Assembly (NCBI GenBank): GCA_052387955.1 | Contig: JBQTIQ010000104.1 | Span: 1 to 30,576 of the forward strand | Length of the DNA stretch: 30,576 nucleotides | DNA from: JBQTIQ01 sp052387955 | GTDB taxonomy: Bacteria; Actinomycetota; Acidimicrobiia; Acidimicrobiales; JACDCH01 | Direction: 5' to 3' | Part shown: piece after piece, positions 1 to 6,993 of the stretch | Layout of the letters: every line of letters begins with the position of its first letter | Numbering within the stretch: position 1 is the first letter of the stretch | Translations under genes and position numbers: made by a program | The notes under the pieces: generated by a model | Told to the model about the DNA's origin: nothing | Databases searched by the model: none | The model's input: the letters and a program-made list of their open reading frames with translations, nothing else

Positions 1-117
1 CCGCTCACCCTCTATGTCTGGGCCCACCTCGTGGCCGTCACCATGGTCGAGGATCTGCAGGAGAACGGCGTCGTCGCCAGCGTGGTGCGGGTCGACATCG
101 ATGACCTCAACCCATGA
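1..117 (+). CDS. C-terminal end of an unknown protein (5' end outside window)
   Basis: The frame is open from the first base and ends at TGA 115-117, giving 38 residues that finish ...VVRVDIDDLNP. I do not recognise the family. The stop overlaps the ATG of the next small frame (ATGA, 114-117), the coupling typical of this genome. Its last 53 bases lie inside a 127-bp inverted repeat also present at the far right end, so the same protein end is encoded a second time (minus strand, from 30576). Composition is ordinary and no domain motif is visible. Confidence 0.5.
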   Translation, partial: PLTLYVWAHLVAVTMVEDLQENGVVASVVRVDIDDLNP

Positions 118-191
118 TCCCCACAAAGCCCTGCCGGCGAATGGGCGGACAGCGCTCCCGCTTGATGTGCAGACAGCTCGGCCGCCAACAC
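65..191 (+). repeat. Left copy of 127-bp inverted repeat
   Basis: Bases 65-191 match the reverse complement of 30450-30576 with two differences that I can count (near 127 and near 163), about 98 % identity. Identity stops sharply at 191/192. The right copy runs into the window edge, so the repeat may be longer. It carries the end of one gene and the start of a small one. In the left copy it abuts and truncates the integrase; in the right copy it lies beside an Argonaute remnant. Confidence 0.9.
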
Positions 192-239
192 ACGCCTGCG
201 CCGAGCCATGTCGTCGCTGCCGCGTGCCGGCAGTCATAG
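114..239 (+). pseudogene. Small ORF, 3' part replaced (left copy)
   Basis: ATG 114 overlaps the stop of the upstream frame. The first 26 codons (MIPTKPCRR...GRQH) lie in the inverted repeat and match the start of the 40-aa ORF at 30405-30527. After base 191 the sequence diverges into what is, on the other strand, integrase coding sequence. The remaining codons to TAG 237-239 are therefore probably junk. I read it as a 3'-truncated copy of the right-end ORF. No function recognised. Confidence 0.45.
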
Positions 240-1126
240 ACGCGCAGCGAGGGATGGCCGATCCGGCTGAGCGCCCGCTGCCAGGTCCGAGCCCAGTTCG
301 ACGGGGCCGGTCGCCGGCCGGTGCGGCTCCTGAAGATCAGCTCGTCGCTTGCGAACTCGTGCGTCTCCAACCAGCGGCGCAGCATTGCGACGAGCACTGG
401 CGGGATGGGCACGGAGCGTTCTCCCGTCTTGGGCTCGCCGGAGACGTCGTAGGAGATGTCGGCCTCCCGGACGTCGATGCGCCCCCATCCCTCGGCGGGC
501 AAGTGCAACGCGCGGGGCCGGAGCATCACAACCTCCGATGGGCGAAGGCCGCCGTAGTACATGACGGCCGTCATCAGCTGGTATGTGTGGCTGGCCGGCT
601 GGTGGCTCGCCATGGCTTCGATGGCGCGGGCCATCGTGGCGGGGTCCGGCAGCGAGCGGACGTCGATGCGGCGCTTCGTGCGCGCAGCCTTGCGACGAGC
701 ACGGCCCTTCGGCGCCGGAGGCCACGGGTCACTCGCCAGCACGTCGAGTTCGACAGCGCGGCGGATGCACGAGCGGGCGACCTTGCGGAATCGACCGCTG
801 GAGGCTGCGGCGAGCTGCTGCCCGCTGTCGCCGATCCCGAGAAGGCGATCCACCTCGGCCAGCGTCGGGCGATCGAGGTCCGCGAGGGGAAGCGACCATT
901 CGGCGAGCCAGCCTTCGAAGAGATAGTCGTCGGCGCATCCGGCATGCTCAGGTCGCATAGACGCTCTCAGGTGTGCCCGCAGTCCGGCGGGCGCGGGAGG
1001 TGCAGTGGAGCTCACCGCCAACGGCACGAAGCGAGCCAGGGCCTCGACCGCCGAGTCCTGGAATCCGGCAGAGCGCTCGACAACGTCCCCTTTGCGACAC
1101 CGCGTCGCCGCGTTCTCGCGCCCATC
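192..1126 (-). pseudogene. Tyrosine recombinase/integrase, truncated before the catalytic Tyr
   Basis: The minus frame shows a phage-integrase family protein. A core-binding region comes first, then the catalytic domain with box I (YYGGLRPSEVVML, containing the first catalytic Arg), the lysine region (EPKTGERSVPIP) and box II (YDCRHAAATTWL, with the RH pair). In this family the chain should continue into a GH/LGHS motif and the nucleophilic Tyr. Here the homologous part ends at ...WLGAGV, exactly where the inverted repeat begins (191/192), and the frame then runs through repeat sequence to a stop at 107-109. Without the Tyr it should be inactive. The 5' end is also unclear: the frame is open to 1216 but runs through the promoter at 1132-1161, and the clear in-frame ATG is at 958. 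The N-terminus may also have been lost when the island was joined on. Confidence 0.8.
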
Positions 1127-1131
1127 TAGAG

Positions 1132-1161
1132 GGAAGCATCCGCGTCGGTGAGCGGGTTCCC
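1132..1161 (+). promoter_or_regulatory. SigR-type promoter for the SRPBCC gene
   Basis: GGAAGC (1132-1137), 15 bases, CGGGTTCCC (1153-1161). The ATG of the downstream gene is 48 bases after it. One of 13 matching promoters in the window. Confidence 0.75.
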
Positions 1162-1209
1162 GTACGCGGCGTCGCGTCACGCCCCTCGGCGCCGACACAG
1201 GAGGACCCG

Positions 1210-1596
1210 ATGGCAACCATCCGTCACCACGCCCACCTCGATCGCAGCCCAGCCGAGGTCTGGAAGGTCGTCGCCGACGCAGGAGCGATCTCGCGCTGGT
1301 TCCCGGGGATTGACTCCTCCGACGCAGACGGGACGAGCCGACGTTGCTCGATGGGTGGCGTCGAGCTCGTCGAGGAGATCGTGACCGTCGATGACGAGCT
1401 GCGGCGTTTCCAGTACCGGATCACCGAAGGCCCTATGCCCCTCGAGTTCCATCTGGGCACCGTCGACGTTCTGCCCGACGGCGACGGGTCGCTCGTCATC
1501 TACTCGACCGAGGTGTCCCCCGACGACGCCAAGGCCATGATCGACCCGGCGATCGCAGGTGGCGTCGAGGGCCTCAGGGCACACCTCGAGACCTGA
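1210..1596 (+). CDS. SRPBCC (START-like) family protein
   Basis: A 128-residue protein of the polyketide-cyclase/START-like fold. The N-terminal IRHHAHLDRSPAEVWKVVADAGAISRWFPGI is the usual opening (a strand, then a helix with PAEVW and a W-FPG turn), followed by alternating strands and a C-terminal helix (GGVEGLRAHLET). Such proteins bind a small hydrophobic ligand; the ligand cannot be read from sequence. The start is fixed by AGGAGG nine bases upstream. It is the first gene inside the SigR-type promoter array and is monocistronic, convergent with the flavoprotein at 1603. Involvement in thiol stress is inferred from the promoter only. Confidence 0.85.
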   Translation: MATIRHHAHLDRSPAEVWKVVADAGAISRWFPGIDSSDADGTSRRCSMGGVELVEEIVTVDDELRRFQYRITEGPMPLEFHLGTVDVLPDGDGSLVIYSTEVSPDDAKAMIDPAIAGGVEGLRAHLET

Positions 1597-1602
1597 GGGC
1601 CG

Positions 1603-2988
1603 TCAGCGTCGGGCCGACCTGACCCGGCGACCGCCGGTTTCAAAGAGCTGGGCGGCGGCTTGGCGGATGGCGACCGACCACGTGGGGTAGGCGTGCACGG
1701 TCTGGGCCAACCGTCCGGCGAACATGCCCGCGCGCATCGCGAGGGCCGGTTCGTGGATCATCTCCCCGGCGCGGCTGGCGACGATGGTCGTACCGAGGAC
1801 GCGGCCGCCGCCGGCGTTGCGCAGCAGCCGGCGGGGCCCGGCGATGAGCTTGACAAACCCGAGCGTCTCCCTGGCGGTGATCGCCCGATCGACCTCACTC
1901 ATCGGGAGGTAGGCGACCCGCGCGCCTCGGTCGACCACGTCGGTCTCCAGGCTGCCGACGTGCGCGACCTCCGGGTCGGTGAAGGTCACCCACGGCACCG
2001 CGTCCGCGCGAAACCGGACCCGCGAAGACCGGCCCAACGCGTTGGCGACGGCGATCCGGCCCATCTCGTCCGCGGCGTGGGTGAACTGCAGGCGGCCCGT
2101 CACATCACCGACCGCCCACACCCCCCTGGCGGTGGTCGCCAACGTGTCGTCGGTCGTGACGAAACCACCCTCGGTCTTCACTCCGGCCTCGTCCAACCCC
2201 AGTCCGTCCACCGCTCCGGCCCGGCCCACGGCGACCAGGAGCCGGTCGGCCTCGACCGTTGACCCGTCACCCAGGTGCAGGCGGACCGCTCCCTTCGGAT
2301 CGAGCGCTTCGATCCGTTCCACGGGCTGGCCGGTGCGAACGGCGACGCCGTCGGCGCGCAGGGCCTCGGTGATCACAGCTGACGCCTCGGGGTCCTCGCG
2401 GGGCAGGATCCGACGGTCGCCTTCGAGAACCGTCACGGTGGACCCCAGCCGTGCGAAGGCCTGCGCCAGCTCGCAGCCGATGGCCCCACCCCCGAGCACC
2501 GCGAGGGACTCGGGCAGCGCGTCGAGCTCCCACACGGTCTCGCTCGTCAGATAGTCGATCTCGCCAAGCCCGCCGATCGGTGGCACAGTCGGGCGGGCGC
2601 CGGTGCCGATGACCACCTTCGGTGCCCGGATCACGGCCCCGTCGACGTCGAGGACGCCGGGCTCGCGGAAGGTCGCCCACCCGTGCAGGACCTCGACGCC
2701 CTCGCGCTGGAGGACTTCGTCGGTCTCGGTCGCGGCGATGACGTCGACCGCCTCCCTGGATGCCGAGATGGCTCGGTCGAAGGGCTCACGGCGGCGTGCG
2801 GCCTCGATCAAGGCCTTGGACGGAACGCAACCGGTGAACGTGCAATCGCCGCCCAGGGGCCCGCGCTGGACCAGCAGGATGCGCACGCCCCGTCGGGCTC
2901 CGGCGCGAGCGGCGGCCAGCCCCCCGGCGCCACCACCGATCACGACGAGATCAACAGAACGTTCTGCGGTGACAGAGGATGCGGCCAT
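1603..2988 (-). CDS. FAD-dependent pyridine nucleotide-disulfide oxidoreductase, class I
   Basis: 461 residues, usual length for the dihydrolipoamide dehydrogenase/mercuric reductase superfamily. Visible parts: the FAD-binding GGGAGG (18-23), the redox-active disulfide GGDCTFTGC (C49, C54) followed by VPSKALIE, the NAD(P)-binding GGGAIGCELAQAF near 166, the second FAD motif (GVWAVGDVTG) and the dimerisation domain. There is no N-terminal heavy-metal domain and no C-terminal Cys pair, so calling it a mercuric reductase would be unsafe. The usual general-acid position (HAHPT in lipoamide dehydrogenase) reads HAYPT here, with Tyr for His. It probably passes electrons from NAD(P)H to an unknown disulfide. 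A SigR-type promoter lies 5 bases before its ATG. Confidence 0.88.
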   Translation of the reverse strand: MAASSVTAERSVDLVVIGGGAGGLAAARAGARRGVRILLVQRGPLGGDCTFTGCVPSKALIEAARRREPFDRAISASREAVDVIAATETDEVLQREGVEVLHGWATFREPGVLDVDGAVIRAPKVVIGTGARPTVPPIGGLGEIDYLTSETVWELDALPESLAVLGGGAIGCELAQAFARLGSTVTVLEGDRRILPREDPEASAVITEALRADGVAVRTGQPVERIEALDPKGAVRLHLGDGSTVEADRLLVAVGRAGAVDGLGLDEAGVKTEGGFVTTDDTLATTARGVWAVGDVTGRLQFTHAADEMGRIAVANALGRSSRVRFRADAVPWVTFTDPEVAHVGSLETDVVDRGARVAYLPMSEVDRAITARETLGFVKLIAGPRRLLRNAGGGRVLGTTIVASRAGEMIHEPALAMRAGMFAGRLAQTVHAYPTWSVAIRQAAAQLFETGGRRVRSARR

Positions 2989-2993
2989 GGTGA

Positions 2994-3023
2994 AGGAACT
3001 CCCTGGGGTTCGGTTCTACTTCC
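2994..3023 (-). promoter_or_regulatory. SigR-type promoter for the flavoprotein at 1603-2988
   Basis: On the minus strand, GGAAGT (3023-3018), 15 bases, GGAGTTCCT (3002-2994). Only 5 bases separate it from the ATG, so the transcript would be leaderless or nearly so. The -10 has one change in the CGGGTT core. Confidence 0.6.
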
Positions 3024-3258
3024 GATCGCCGGGTTCACCGACACTGACGGTTCGCGAGGGACCTCCGCCGAGCGCCCGTGTGCCGGTGAGGGCGTCAGCG
3101 GGGCGAGCGCGCAGGCGTCGCAACGTGATGTAGGCGAGCACCGCCAACGCGTCGAGCCCGTAGCTCCAGCCCTCGTACCCTGCGCCAGCGACCAGCTCCG
3201 ACGCCCCGAGCAGCGTGATGATCGAGACCCACTGGACGATTCGCAGCGGGGGTGTCAG
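3016..3258 (-). CDS. Small two-helix membrane protein, apparent CTG start
   Basis: The minus frame gives up to 80 residues with two likely membrane segments (about RIVQWVSIITLLGASELVAG and GLDALAVLAYITL) and an Arg-rich cytoplasmic side (RRLRARP). There is no ATG, GTG or TTG before the first helix. The only reasonable start is CTG 3258-3256, which overlaps the TGA of the glutaredoxin gene (CTGA) just as ATGA and GTGA do elsewhere in the window. The alternative is a frame break with the two genes once fused. No family recognised. It would be co-transcribed with the glutaredoxin. Confidence 0.5.
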   Translation of the reverse strand: MTPPLRIVQWVSIITLLGASELVAGAGYEGWSYGLDALAVLAYITLRRLRARPADALTGTRALGGGPSRTVSVGEPGDRK

Positions 3259-3536
3259 CGGGTTGTCCGGCGCACCAGGCCCGGTGCCGCCCGACCGATC
3301 TCCTCCACGGCACGGCGAGGTGACTGTGCCACGTAGGCCCGTCCATCGATGAACTTCGTCGGCACCGTCTCGTTGCCTCCCGCTGCGCCGCGCACGATCG
3401 CACTCGCCGAACGGTCTTCCCAGACGTTGTGCCACTCCGCCGGCACACCGGCTTCGGCGAGGGCCACCCGCAAGGACCTGCAGGCGCCGCACCCGGGACG
3501 CCAGTACACCTTGACCCTGAGCTCTCCGGTGTCCAT
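3255..3536 (-). CDS. Glutaredoxin family protein (mycoredoxin-like)
   Basis: 93 residues with the thioredoxin fold typical of glutaredoxins: strand RVKVYWRPG, active site CGAC, helix RSLRVALAEAGVP, the cis-Pro/GSH-binding region GGNETVPTKFIDG, and a C-terminal helix. GGNETVPT followed by a hydrophobic strand is very close to actinobacterial mycoredoxins, which reduce protein-mycothiol mixed disulfides; the substrate here is inferred. The ATG at 3536 is only 6 bases after a SigR-type -10 element and has no Shine-Dalgarno sequence, so leaderless translation is likely. It is divergent from the GH15 gene and overlaps the small membrane protein that follows. Confidence 0.85.
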   Translation of the reverse strand: MDTGELRVKVYWRPGCGACRSLRVALAEAGVPAEWHNVWEDRSASAIVRGAAGGNETVPTKFIDGRAYVAQSPRRAVEEIGRAAPGLVRRTTR

Positions 3537-3542
3537 GACTAC

Positions 3543-3571
3543 GGGAACCCGACCCGCCAGCGTCGGCTTCC
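3543..3571 (-). promoter_or_regulatory. SigR-type promoter for glutaredoxin
   Basis: Minus strand: GGAAGC (3571-3566), 14 bases, CGGGTTCCC (3551-3543), then 6 bases to ATG 3536. Confidence 0.75.
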
Positions 3572-3595
3572 CCAAGACCGGCTCCCGGCGCGCGG

Positions 3596-3625
3596 GGAAT
3601 GGCCCCCGAGTGTGTGCGGGTTCCC
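3596..3625 (+). promoter_or_regulatory. SigR-type promoter for the GH15 gene
   Basis: GGAATG (3596-3601), 15 bases, CGGGTTCCC (3617-3625), 57 bases before ATG 3683. It is divergent from the glutaredoxin promoter, with 24 bases between their -35 elements. Confidence 0.75.
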
Positions 3626-3682
3626 ACGCTGCTCCGCGGGCCAACATGAGGCCGACCCATCTCGACGGGACCGTACGACTCG

Positions 3683-5533
3683 ATGACCGATCGACCGATC
3701 TCCGACTACGCGCTGCTCTCGGACTCGCATTCGGCTGCGCTCGTGAGCCGCGACGGGTCAGTCGACTGGCTGTGCTTCCCCCGATTCGATTCCCCGTCGA
3801 TCTTTGCCCGGATCCTCGGCGCCGACGCCGGTCACTTCGCCATCCGACCAGTCGGCGCTGCCGACGTCGCCCGGAACTATCGCGACCGCACCTTGGTGCT
3901 CGAGACCACGTTTCGCACCAGCGACGGTGTGGTCCGCGTCGTCGACGCGCTTGCTGTCGGACCAACCGACCGCGGCCACGGGCTTGGCGCCGGCGCGCCC
4001 CACACCCTGTTGCGCATCGTGGAGGGTTTGAAAGGTCACGCCGAGATCGAGCTGCAGTTCTCGCCGCGACCCGAGTACGGGATCAGCCGCCCGCTCCTGT
4101 GCACGACGCCGGACGGCGTCGCCACACGCGGCGGCCCGGACGCCGTGGCGCTGTCCTCGCCCGTGGACCTCACCGCGGATGACGGAGGGGTCTCGGCGCG
4201 CTTCCCGATCGCGGCTCGGGAGCGTGTCGCGTTCGCGGTGCAGTGGTCACGATCCTGGGAGGACCCTCCCAGGACATGGTCGCAGGACAAGGTCCTGTCC
4301 AGACTCGAGGCCACCGAAGAGGCATGGCGTTCATGGGCCGACATGCACCAGAGCTACCGCGGCTACCAGGCCGACCTCGTGCACCACAGCGGTCGGGTGC
4401 TCCAGGCACTCACCTTCCAACCAACCGGTGCGATCGTGGCCGCCCCCACGACCTCGCTCCCCGAACACGTCGGCGGGGTCCGCAACTGGGACTACCGGTA
4501 CTCGTGGGTGCGCGACGCGAGTCTGACCCTGGACGCCTTGTGGATCGCCGCATGCCCGGACGAGGTCAGCGACTACGTGCGCTGGATGGTCGGCGCGGCC
4601 GCCGGCGACCTGCACGGTGGGGGCCATCTCCAGATCATGTTCGGCGTTGGCGGCGAGCACGACCTCAGCGAACGCGAGCTACCCCACCTCCCGGGCTGGC
4701 GAGACAGCCGACCGGTTCGGGTCGGCAACGCGGCGTGGCGCCAAGAGCAGGTCGACGTCTACGGCGAGCTGCTCGGAGCCGTGCACCGCCTGGCCGACCA
4801 CATCGGGGACATCGACCAGCCGACCCGCGACTTCCTGGTCGACCTGGCCGAGGCCGCGGCCACCCGCTGGCGCGAACCCGACCAAGGCATGTGGGAGGTC
4901 CGCTCGGACCCGCAGCACTTCATCTCCTCCAAACTCATGTGCTGGTACGCACTCGACCGGGCCGTCGAGCTCGCCGATCACCTCGGTGTAACGGACCAGG
5001 CCAAGGAATGGAGCGCCGTCGCCGACGACATCCGCAGCGCGGTCCTCGAACGGGGATACGATGCCGACCTCGGCGCGTTCACGCAAGCGTTCGGATCCCA
5101 AGTGCTGGACGCCTCCGCCCTCATGATCCCGATCGTGGGGTTCTTGCCAGCCACCGACGAGCGAGTCGACTCCACCATCGAGGCCGTCGAACGCCACCTC
5201 ACCGACCGCCGGGGCCTGCTGTACCGCTACCAGGACGCCGACGACGGACTGCCCGGCGACGACGGCACCTTTCTCCTCTGCACGTTCTGGCTCGCCCAGT
5301 GCCACGCTCTCGCCGGGCGGGTCGACAGGGCGAAGGAGGTGTTCGAGCTCGCCGCCGGGTTCCGCAACGACGTCGACCTGCTCGCCGAGGAGGTCGACCC
5401 CGCCACAGGAGAGCTCTTGGGCAACTTCCCGCAGGCCTACAGCCACATCGGGCTGGTCAATGCAGCGTGGGCCATCGACCAAGCGCAGGTCGCCGCGGGG
5501 TCGACATCAGGCCTCGGCCCGCCGTCGTCATGA
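3683..5533 (+). CDS. Glycoside hydrolase family 15 protein
   Basis: 616 residues, normal for bacterial GH15 (glucoamylase, glucodextranase or trehalase). It opens with PISDYALLSDSHSAALVSRDGSVDWLCFPRFDSPS, the characteristic N-terminal beta-sandwich signature. The (alpha/alpha)6 barrel carries GGVRNWDYRYSWVRDASLTLDALW, the best family marker, plus QVDVYGELLGAVH and the late SYSHIGLVNAAW region. No signal peptide is seen, so it should be cytoplasmic. Substrate is uncertain; cytoplasmic actinobacterial homologues include trehalases. That would fit a stress role, but it is inference. A SigR-type promoter precedes it, unusual company for a glucan enzyme. NrtS follows 82 bases later and may be co-transcribed. 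Confidence 0.92.
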   Translation: MTDRPISDYALLSDSHSAALVSRDGSVDWLCFPRFDSPSIFARILGADAGHFAIRPVGAADVARNYRDRTLVLETTFRTSDGVVRVVDALAVGPTDRGHGLGAGAPHTLLRIVEGLKGHAEIELQFSPRPEYGISRPLLCTTPDGVATRGGPDAVALSSPVDLTADDGGVSARFPIAARERVAFAVQWSRSWEDPPRTWSQDKVLSRLEATEEAWRSWADMHQSYRGYQADLVHHSGRVLQALTFQPTGAIVAAPTTSLPEHVGGVRNWDYRYSWVRDASLTLDALWIAACPDEVSDYVRWMVGAAAGDLHGGGHLQIMFGVGGEHDLSERELPHLPGWRDSRPVRVGNAAWRQEQVDVYGELLGAVHRLADHIGDIDQPTRDFLVDLAEAAATRWREPDQGMWEVRSDPQHFISSKLMCWYALDRAVELADHLGVTDQAKEWSAVADDIRSAVLERGYDADLGAFTQAFGSQVLDASALMIPIVGFLPATDERVDSTIEAVERHLTDRRGLLYRYQDADDGLPGDDGTFLLCTFWLAQCHALAGRVDRAKEVFELAAGFRNDVDLLAEEVDPATGELLGNFPQAYSHIGLVNAAWAIDQAQVAAGSTSGLGPPSS

Positions 5534-5615
5534 GCAGACGCGTCAGCATCCCGTCCGCGGGGAGCGGGTTCAACGATGTCCCGGGGGCGCATCGGTGGCT
5601 GTTTGGGCCTCGACC

Positions 5616-5918
5616 ATGACGGCGAAGGGTCATCGCGAAACGGATCGCGTCCAGCTCCGGGCGCAACCCCCAACGTGGTCCACGTGGGCGGAGGCCGCAC
5701 GGGTGGTGCTGCATCCGCCGCACCTTGGCAAGACCGTCGCCATCGCGCTCGTCGTCGGAACGGTTCTGTTCTGCATCAACCAGCTCGATGTCGTCCTGCG
5801 CGGAGACGCCACCGCGGTCGTCTGGCTCAAGTCGGGGGTCACCTACCTCGTGCCGTTCTGTGTCTCCAACGCCGGCGTGCTCGTTGCAAGCCGGGTCGAC
5901 CGCCGCGCCGACAGCTAG
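5616..5918 (+). CDS. nrtS: NrtS-like small membrane protein
   Basis: 100 residues with two membrane segments (about HLGKTVAIALVVGTVLFCIN and the later TYLVPFCVSNAGVLVA). The pattern of first helix, INQLDVVLRGD, second helix beginning WLKSGVTYLVPFCVS matches the NrtS family of two-helix proteins proposed to transport nitrate/nitrite; the transport role is family annotation. The start at 5616 is chosen because it leaves a sensible cytoplasmic N-terminus. A -10-like CGGGTTCAA lies at 5565 but its -35 is poor, so it may depend on the GH15 promoter. It overlaps the convergent membrane gene by 4 bases. Confidence 0.7.
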   Translation: MTAKGHRETDRVQLRAQPPTWSTWAEAARVVLHPPHLGKTVAIALVVGTVLFCINQLDVVLRGDATAVVWLKSGVTYLVPFCVSNAGVLVASRVDRRADS

Positions 5919-6160
5919 GAAGCCGAGTCCGCGGTCCCCGCATCGGCGGAGCCCGGAAACCGCCGCTTGTGGCGACGGTCGAGCACACCCGCGATGCCTA
6001 CGACCACGGCCAACCCAAGGAGCGACACCACGGTGAGCCGACCGACAGTTGCCAGAGCCACGCCTCCGATCACGACCGCGGTCAGGGTCACACCGGCGCA
6101 GCACGCGACTGAAGCGACCAGCGCCACCGGAAGGAGCGCGCGGTCAGGCTCCGATGGCAT
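5915..6160 (-). CDS. Small MerT/MerF-like membrane protein with Cys-Cys in helix 1
   Basis: 81 residues with two hydrophobic helices. The first (about 9-33) contains vicinal C20-C21 in SVACCAGVTLTAVV; the second runs to about 60 and is followed by a basic tail (DRRHKRRF). A Cys pair in the first membrane helix is the hallmark of MerT/MerF-type mercuric ion transporters, although this protein is shorter than MerT and I would not assign it firmly. It overlaps the preceding thioredoxin-like gene by 17 bases, and both would be transcribed from the MerR-type operator at 6462-6493. Confidence 0.6.
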   Translation of the reverse strand: MPSEPDRALLPVALVASVACCAGVTLTAVVIGGVALATVGRLTVVSLLGLAVVVGIAGVLDRRHKRRFPGSADAGTADSAS

Positions 6161-6437
6161 CGCGAAGCTGCGCAACGGTCGGTGATCCGGCAGGACCCTC
6201 AGGGGTCCGGTAGATGCGACACGACAGCCCGGTCGGCTCATCACCCACCGCGAACGGGTCGCGACCGTCGACCAGGATGGTCGGGGAGCCACGAAAGCCG
6301 AGCGCGTCAGCCTCCTCGGGCGTCGTCACGAGGCGGCGCCGAACGGCGAGCGTGTGCTCAGCCGCCAGCTCGGCCAGCCGTTCGTCGGCGACGCGCCAGT
6401 TCGGGCAGTCCTCGAAGTACAGCAGCTCGATCTCCAT
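6144..6437 (-). CDS. Small thioredoxin-fold DF-family-like protein
   Basis: 97 residues beginning EIELLYFEDCPNWRVADERL. A single Cys (C11) in a D-C-P-N-W turn and the later GSPTILVDGRDPF give the thioredoxin fold of the small DF-family (seleno)proteins, which often accompany mercury or other metal resistance genes in actinobacteria. A second Cys sits in GLSCRIY. The start has GGAGG seven bases upstream. It is divergent from a MerR-type regulator 65 bases away, with the operator between them. Likely role is handling of a thiophilic metal; the exact reaction is unknown. Confidence 0.7.
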   Translation of the reverse strand: MEIELLYFEDCPNWRVADERLAELAAEHTLAVRRRLVTTPEEADALGFRGSPTILVDGRDPFAVGDEPTGLSCRIYRTPEGPAGSPTVAQLRDAIGA

Positions 6438-6461
6438 CGGATTCCTCCCGGTCGCCCGGCT

Positions 6462-6493
6462 ACGGTAAACCTTCCAGTTCACAGGAAGGTCAA
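6462..6493 (-). promoter_or_regulatory. MerR-type operator/promoter
   Basis: On the minus strand TTGACC (6493-6488) is followed after 20 bases by TACCGT (6467-6462). Between them is a perfect dyad, ACCTTCC-N8-GGAAGGT (6470-6491). The over-long 19-20 base spacer with a dyad inside it is the hallmark of promoters activated by MerR-family regulators. The half-sites equal those of the E. coli copA/CueR site. It drives the metal pair on the minus strand and lies 10 bases before the regulator start. Confidence 0.8.
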
Positions 6494-6502
6494 GGCCCGG
6501 AC

Positions 6503-6892
6503 ATGCGAATCGGAGAGATCGCCGAATCGGCCGGCGTTCCAACCAAGACGATCCGCTACTGGGAGAGCGAAGGCCTCCTCGCGGCACCGGACCGAACGCC
6601 GTCCGGCTACCGCGACTACAACGCGGATGTCATCGATCGCCTCGAGTTCATCCGGCACGCCCAAGCCGGCGGGCTGACGCTCAGCCAGATCCGAGAAGTG
6701 CTCTCGATCGGCGACAGCGGCGAGCCCCCGTGCGAACACGTACGCGACCTCGTGCACGAGCGACTCGCCGACATCGAAGACCGCATCGCCGAGCTCACAC
6801 GCACCCGACGCCACCTCCGGGCGCTGGCCCGCCGCGCCGCTGCCCAAGATCCCGCCGACTGCACCGGCTACTGCACGATCATTACCGGCTGA
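6503..6892 (+). CDS. MerR-family metal-responsive transcriptional regulator
   Basis: 129 residues: N-terminal winged helix-turn-helix (MRIGEIAESAGVPTKTIRYW, then GLLAAPDR and SGYRDYN), a dimerisation helix, and a C-terminal metal loop. Candidate ligands are C77 (EPPCEHV), C120 and C124 (DCTGYC). In this family a Cys at the position of C77 (C82 in MerR, C79 in ZntR) goes with divalent metals (Hg, Zn, Pb, Cd), while Cu(I) sensors have Ser there. With the Cys-Cys membrane neighbour, Hg(II) is the best guess. It probably controls the divergent pair and itself through the operator at 6462-6493. Confidence 0.85.
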   Translation: MRIGEIAESAGVPTKTIRYWESEGLLAAPDRTPSGYRDYNADVIDRLEFIRHAQAGGLTLSQIREVLSIGDSGEPPCEHVRDLVHERLADIEDRIAELTRTRRHLRALARRAAAQDPADCTGYCTIITG

Positions 6893-6914
6893 TCCACCTG
6901 GCCACGACGCGGTC

Positions 6915-6944
6915 GGAATGCTGAGCCCGTGCCACCGGGTTCCC
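6915..6944 (+). promoter_or_regulatory. SigR-type promoter for the rhodanese-CBS gene
   Basis: GGAATG (6915-6920), 15 bases, CGGGTTCCC (6936-6944), 49 bases before ATG 6994. Confidence 0.75.
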
Positions 6945-6993
6945 CCGGCCGCGGGGGCGGAATGTGCGGGCGGTCACCGACGAGGAGGCAGCG

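Noticed and set aside
65..191. Attachment sites (attL/attR) of the integrase
   Set aside because: att sites of tyrosine recombinases should be direct repeats; these are inverted, and one copy destroys the integrase.
5545..5573. A possible SigR-type promoter for nrtS
   Set aside because: CGGGTTCAA is good, but the -35 (AGCATC) matches only 4 of 6; kept out of the count.
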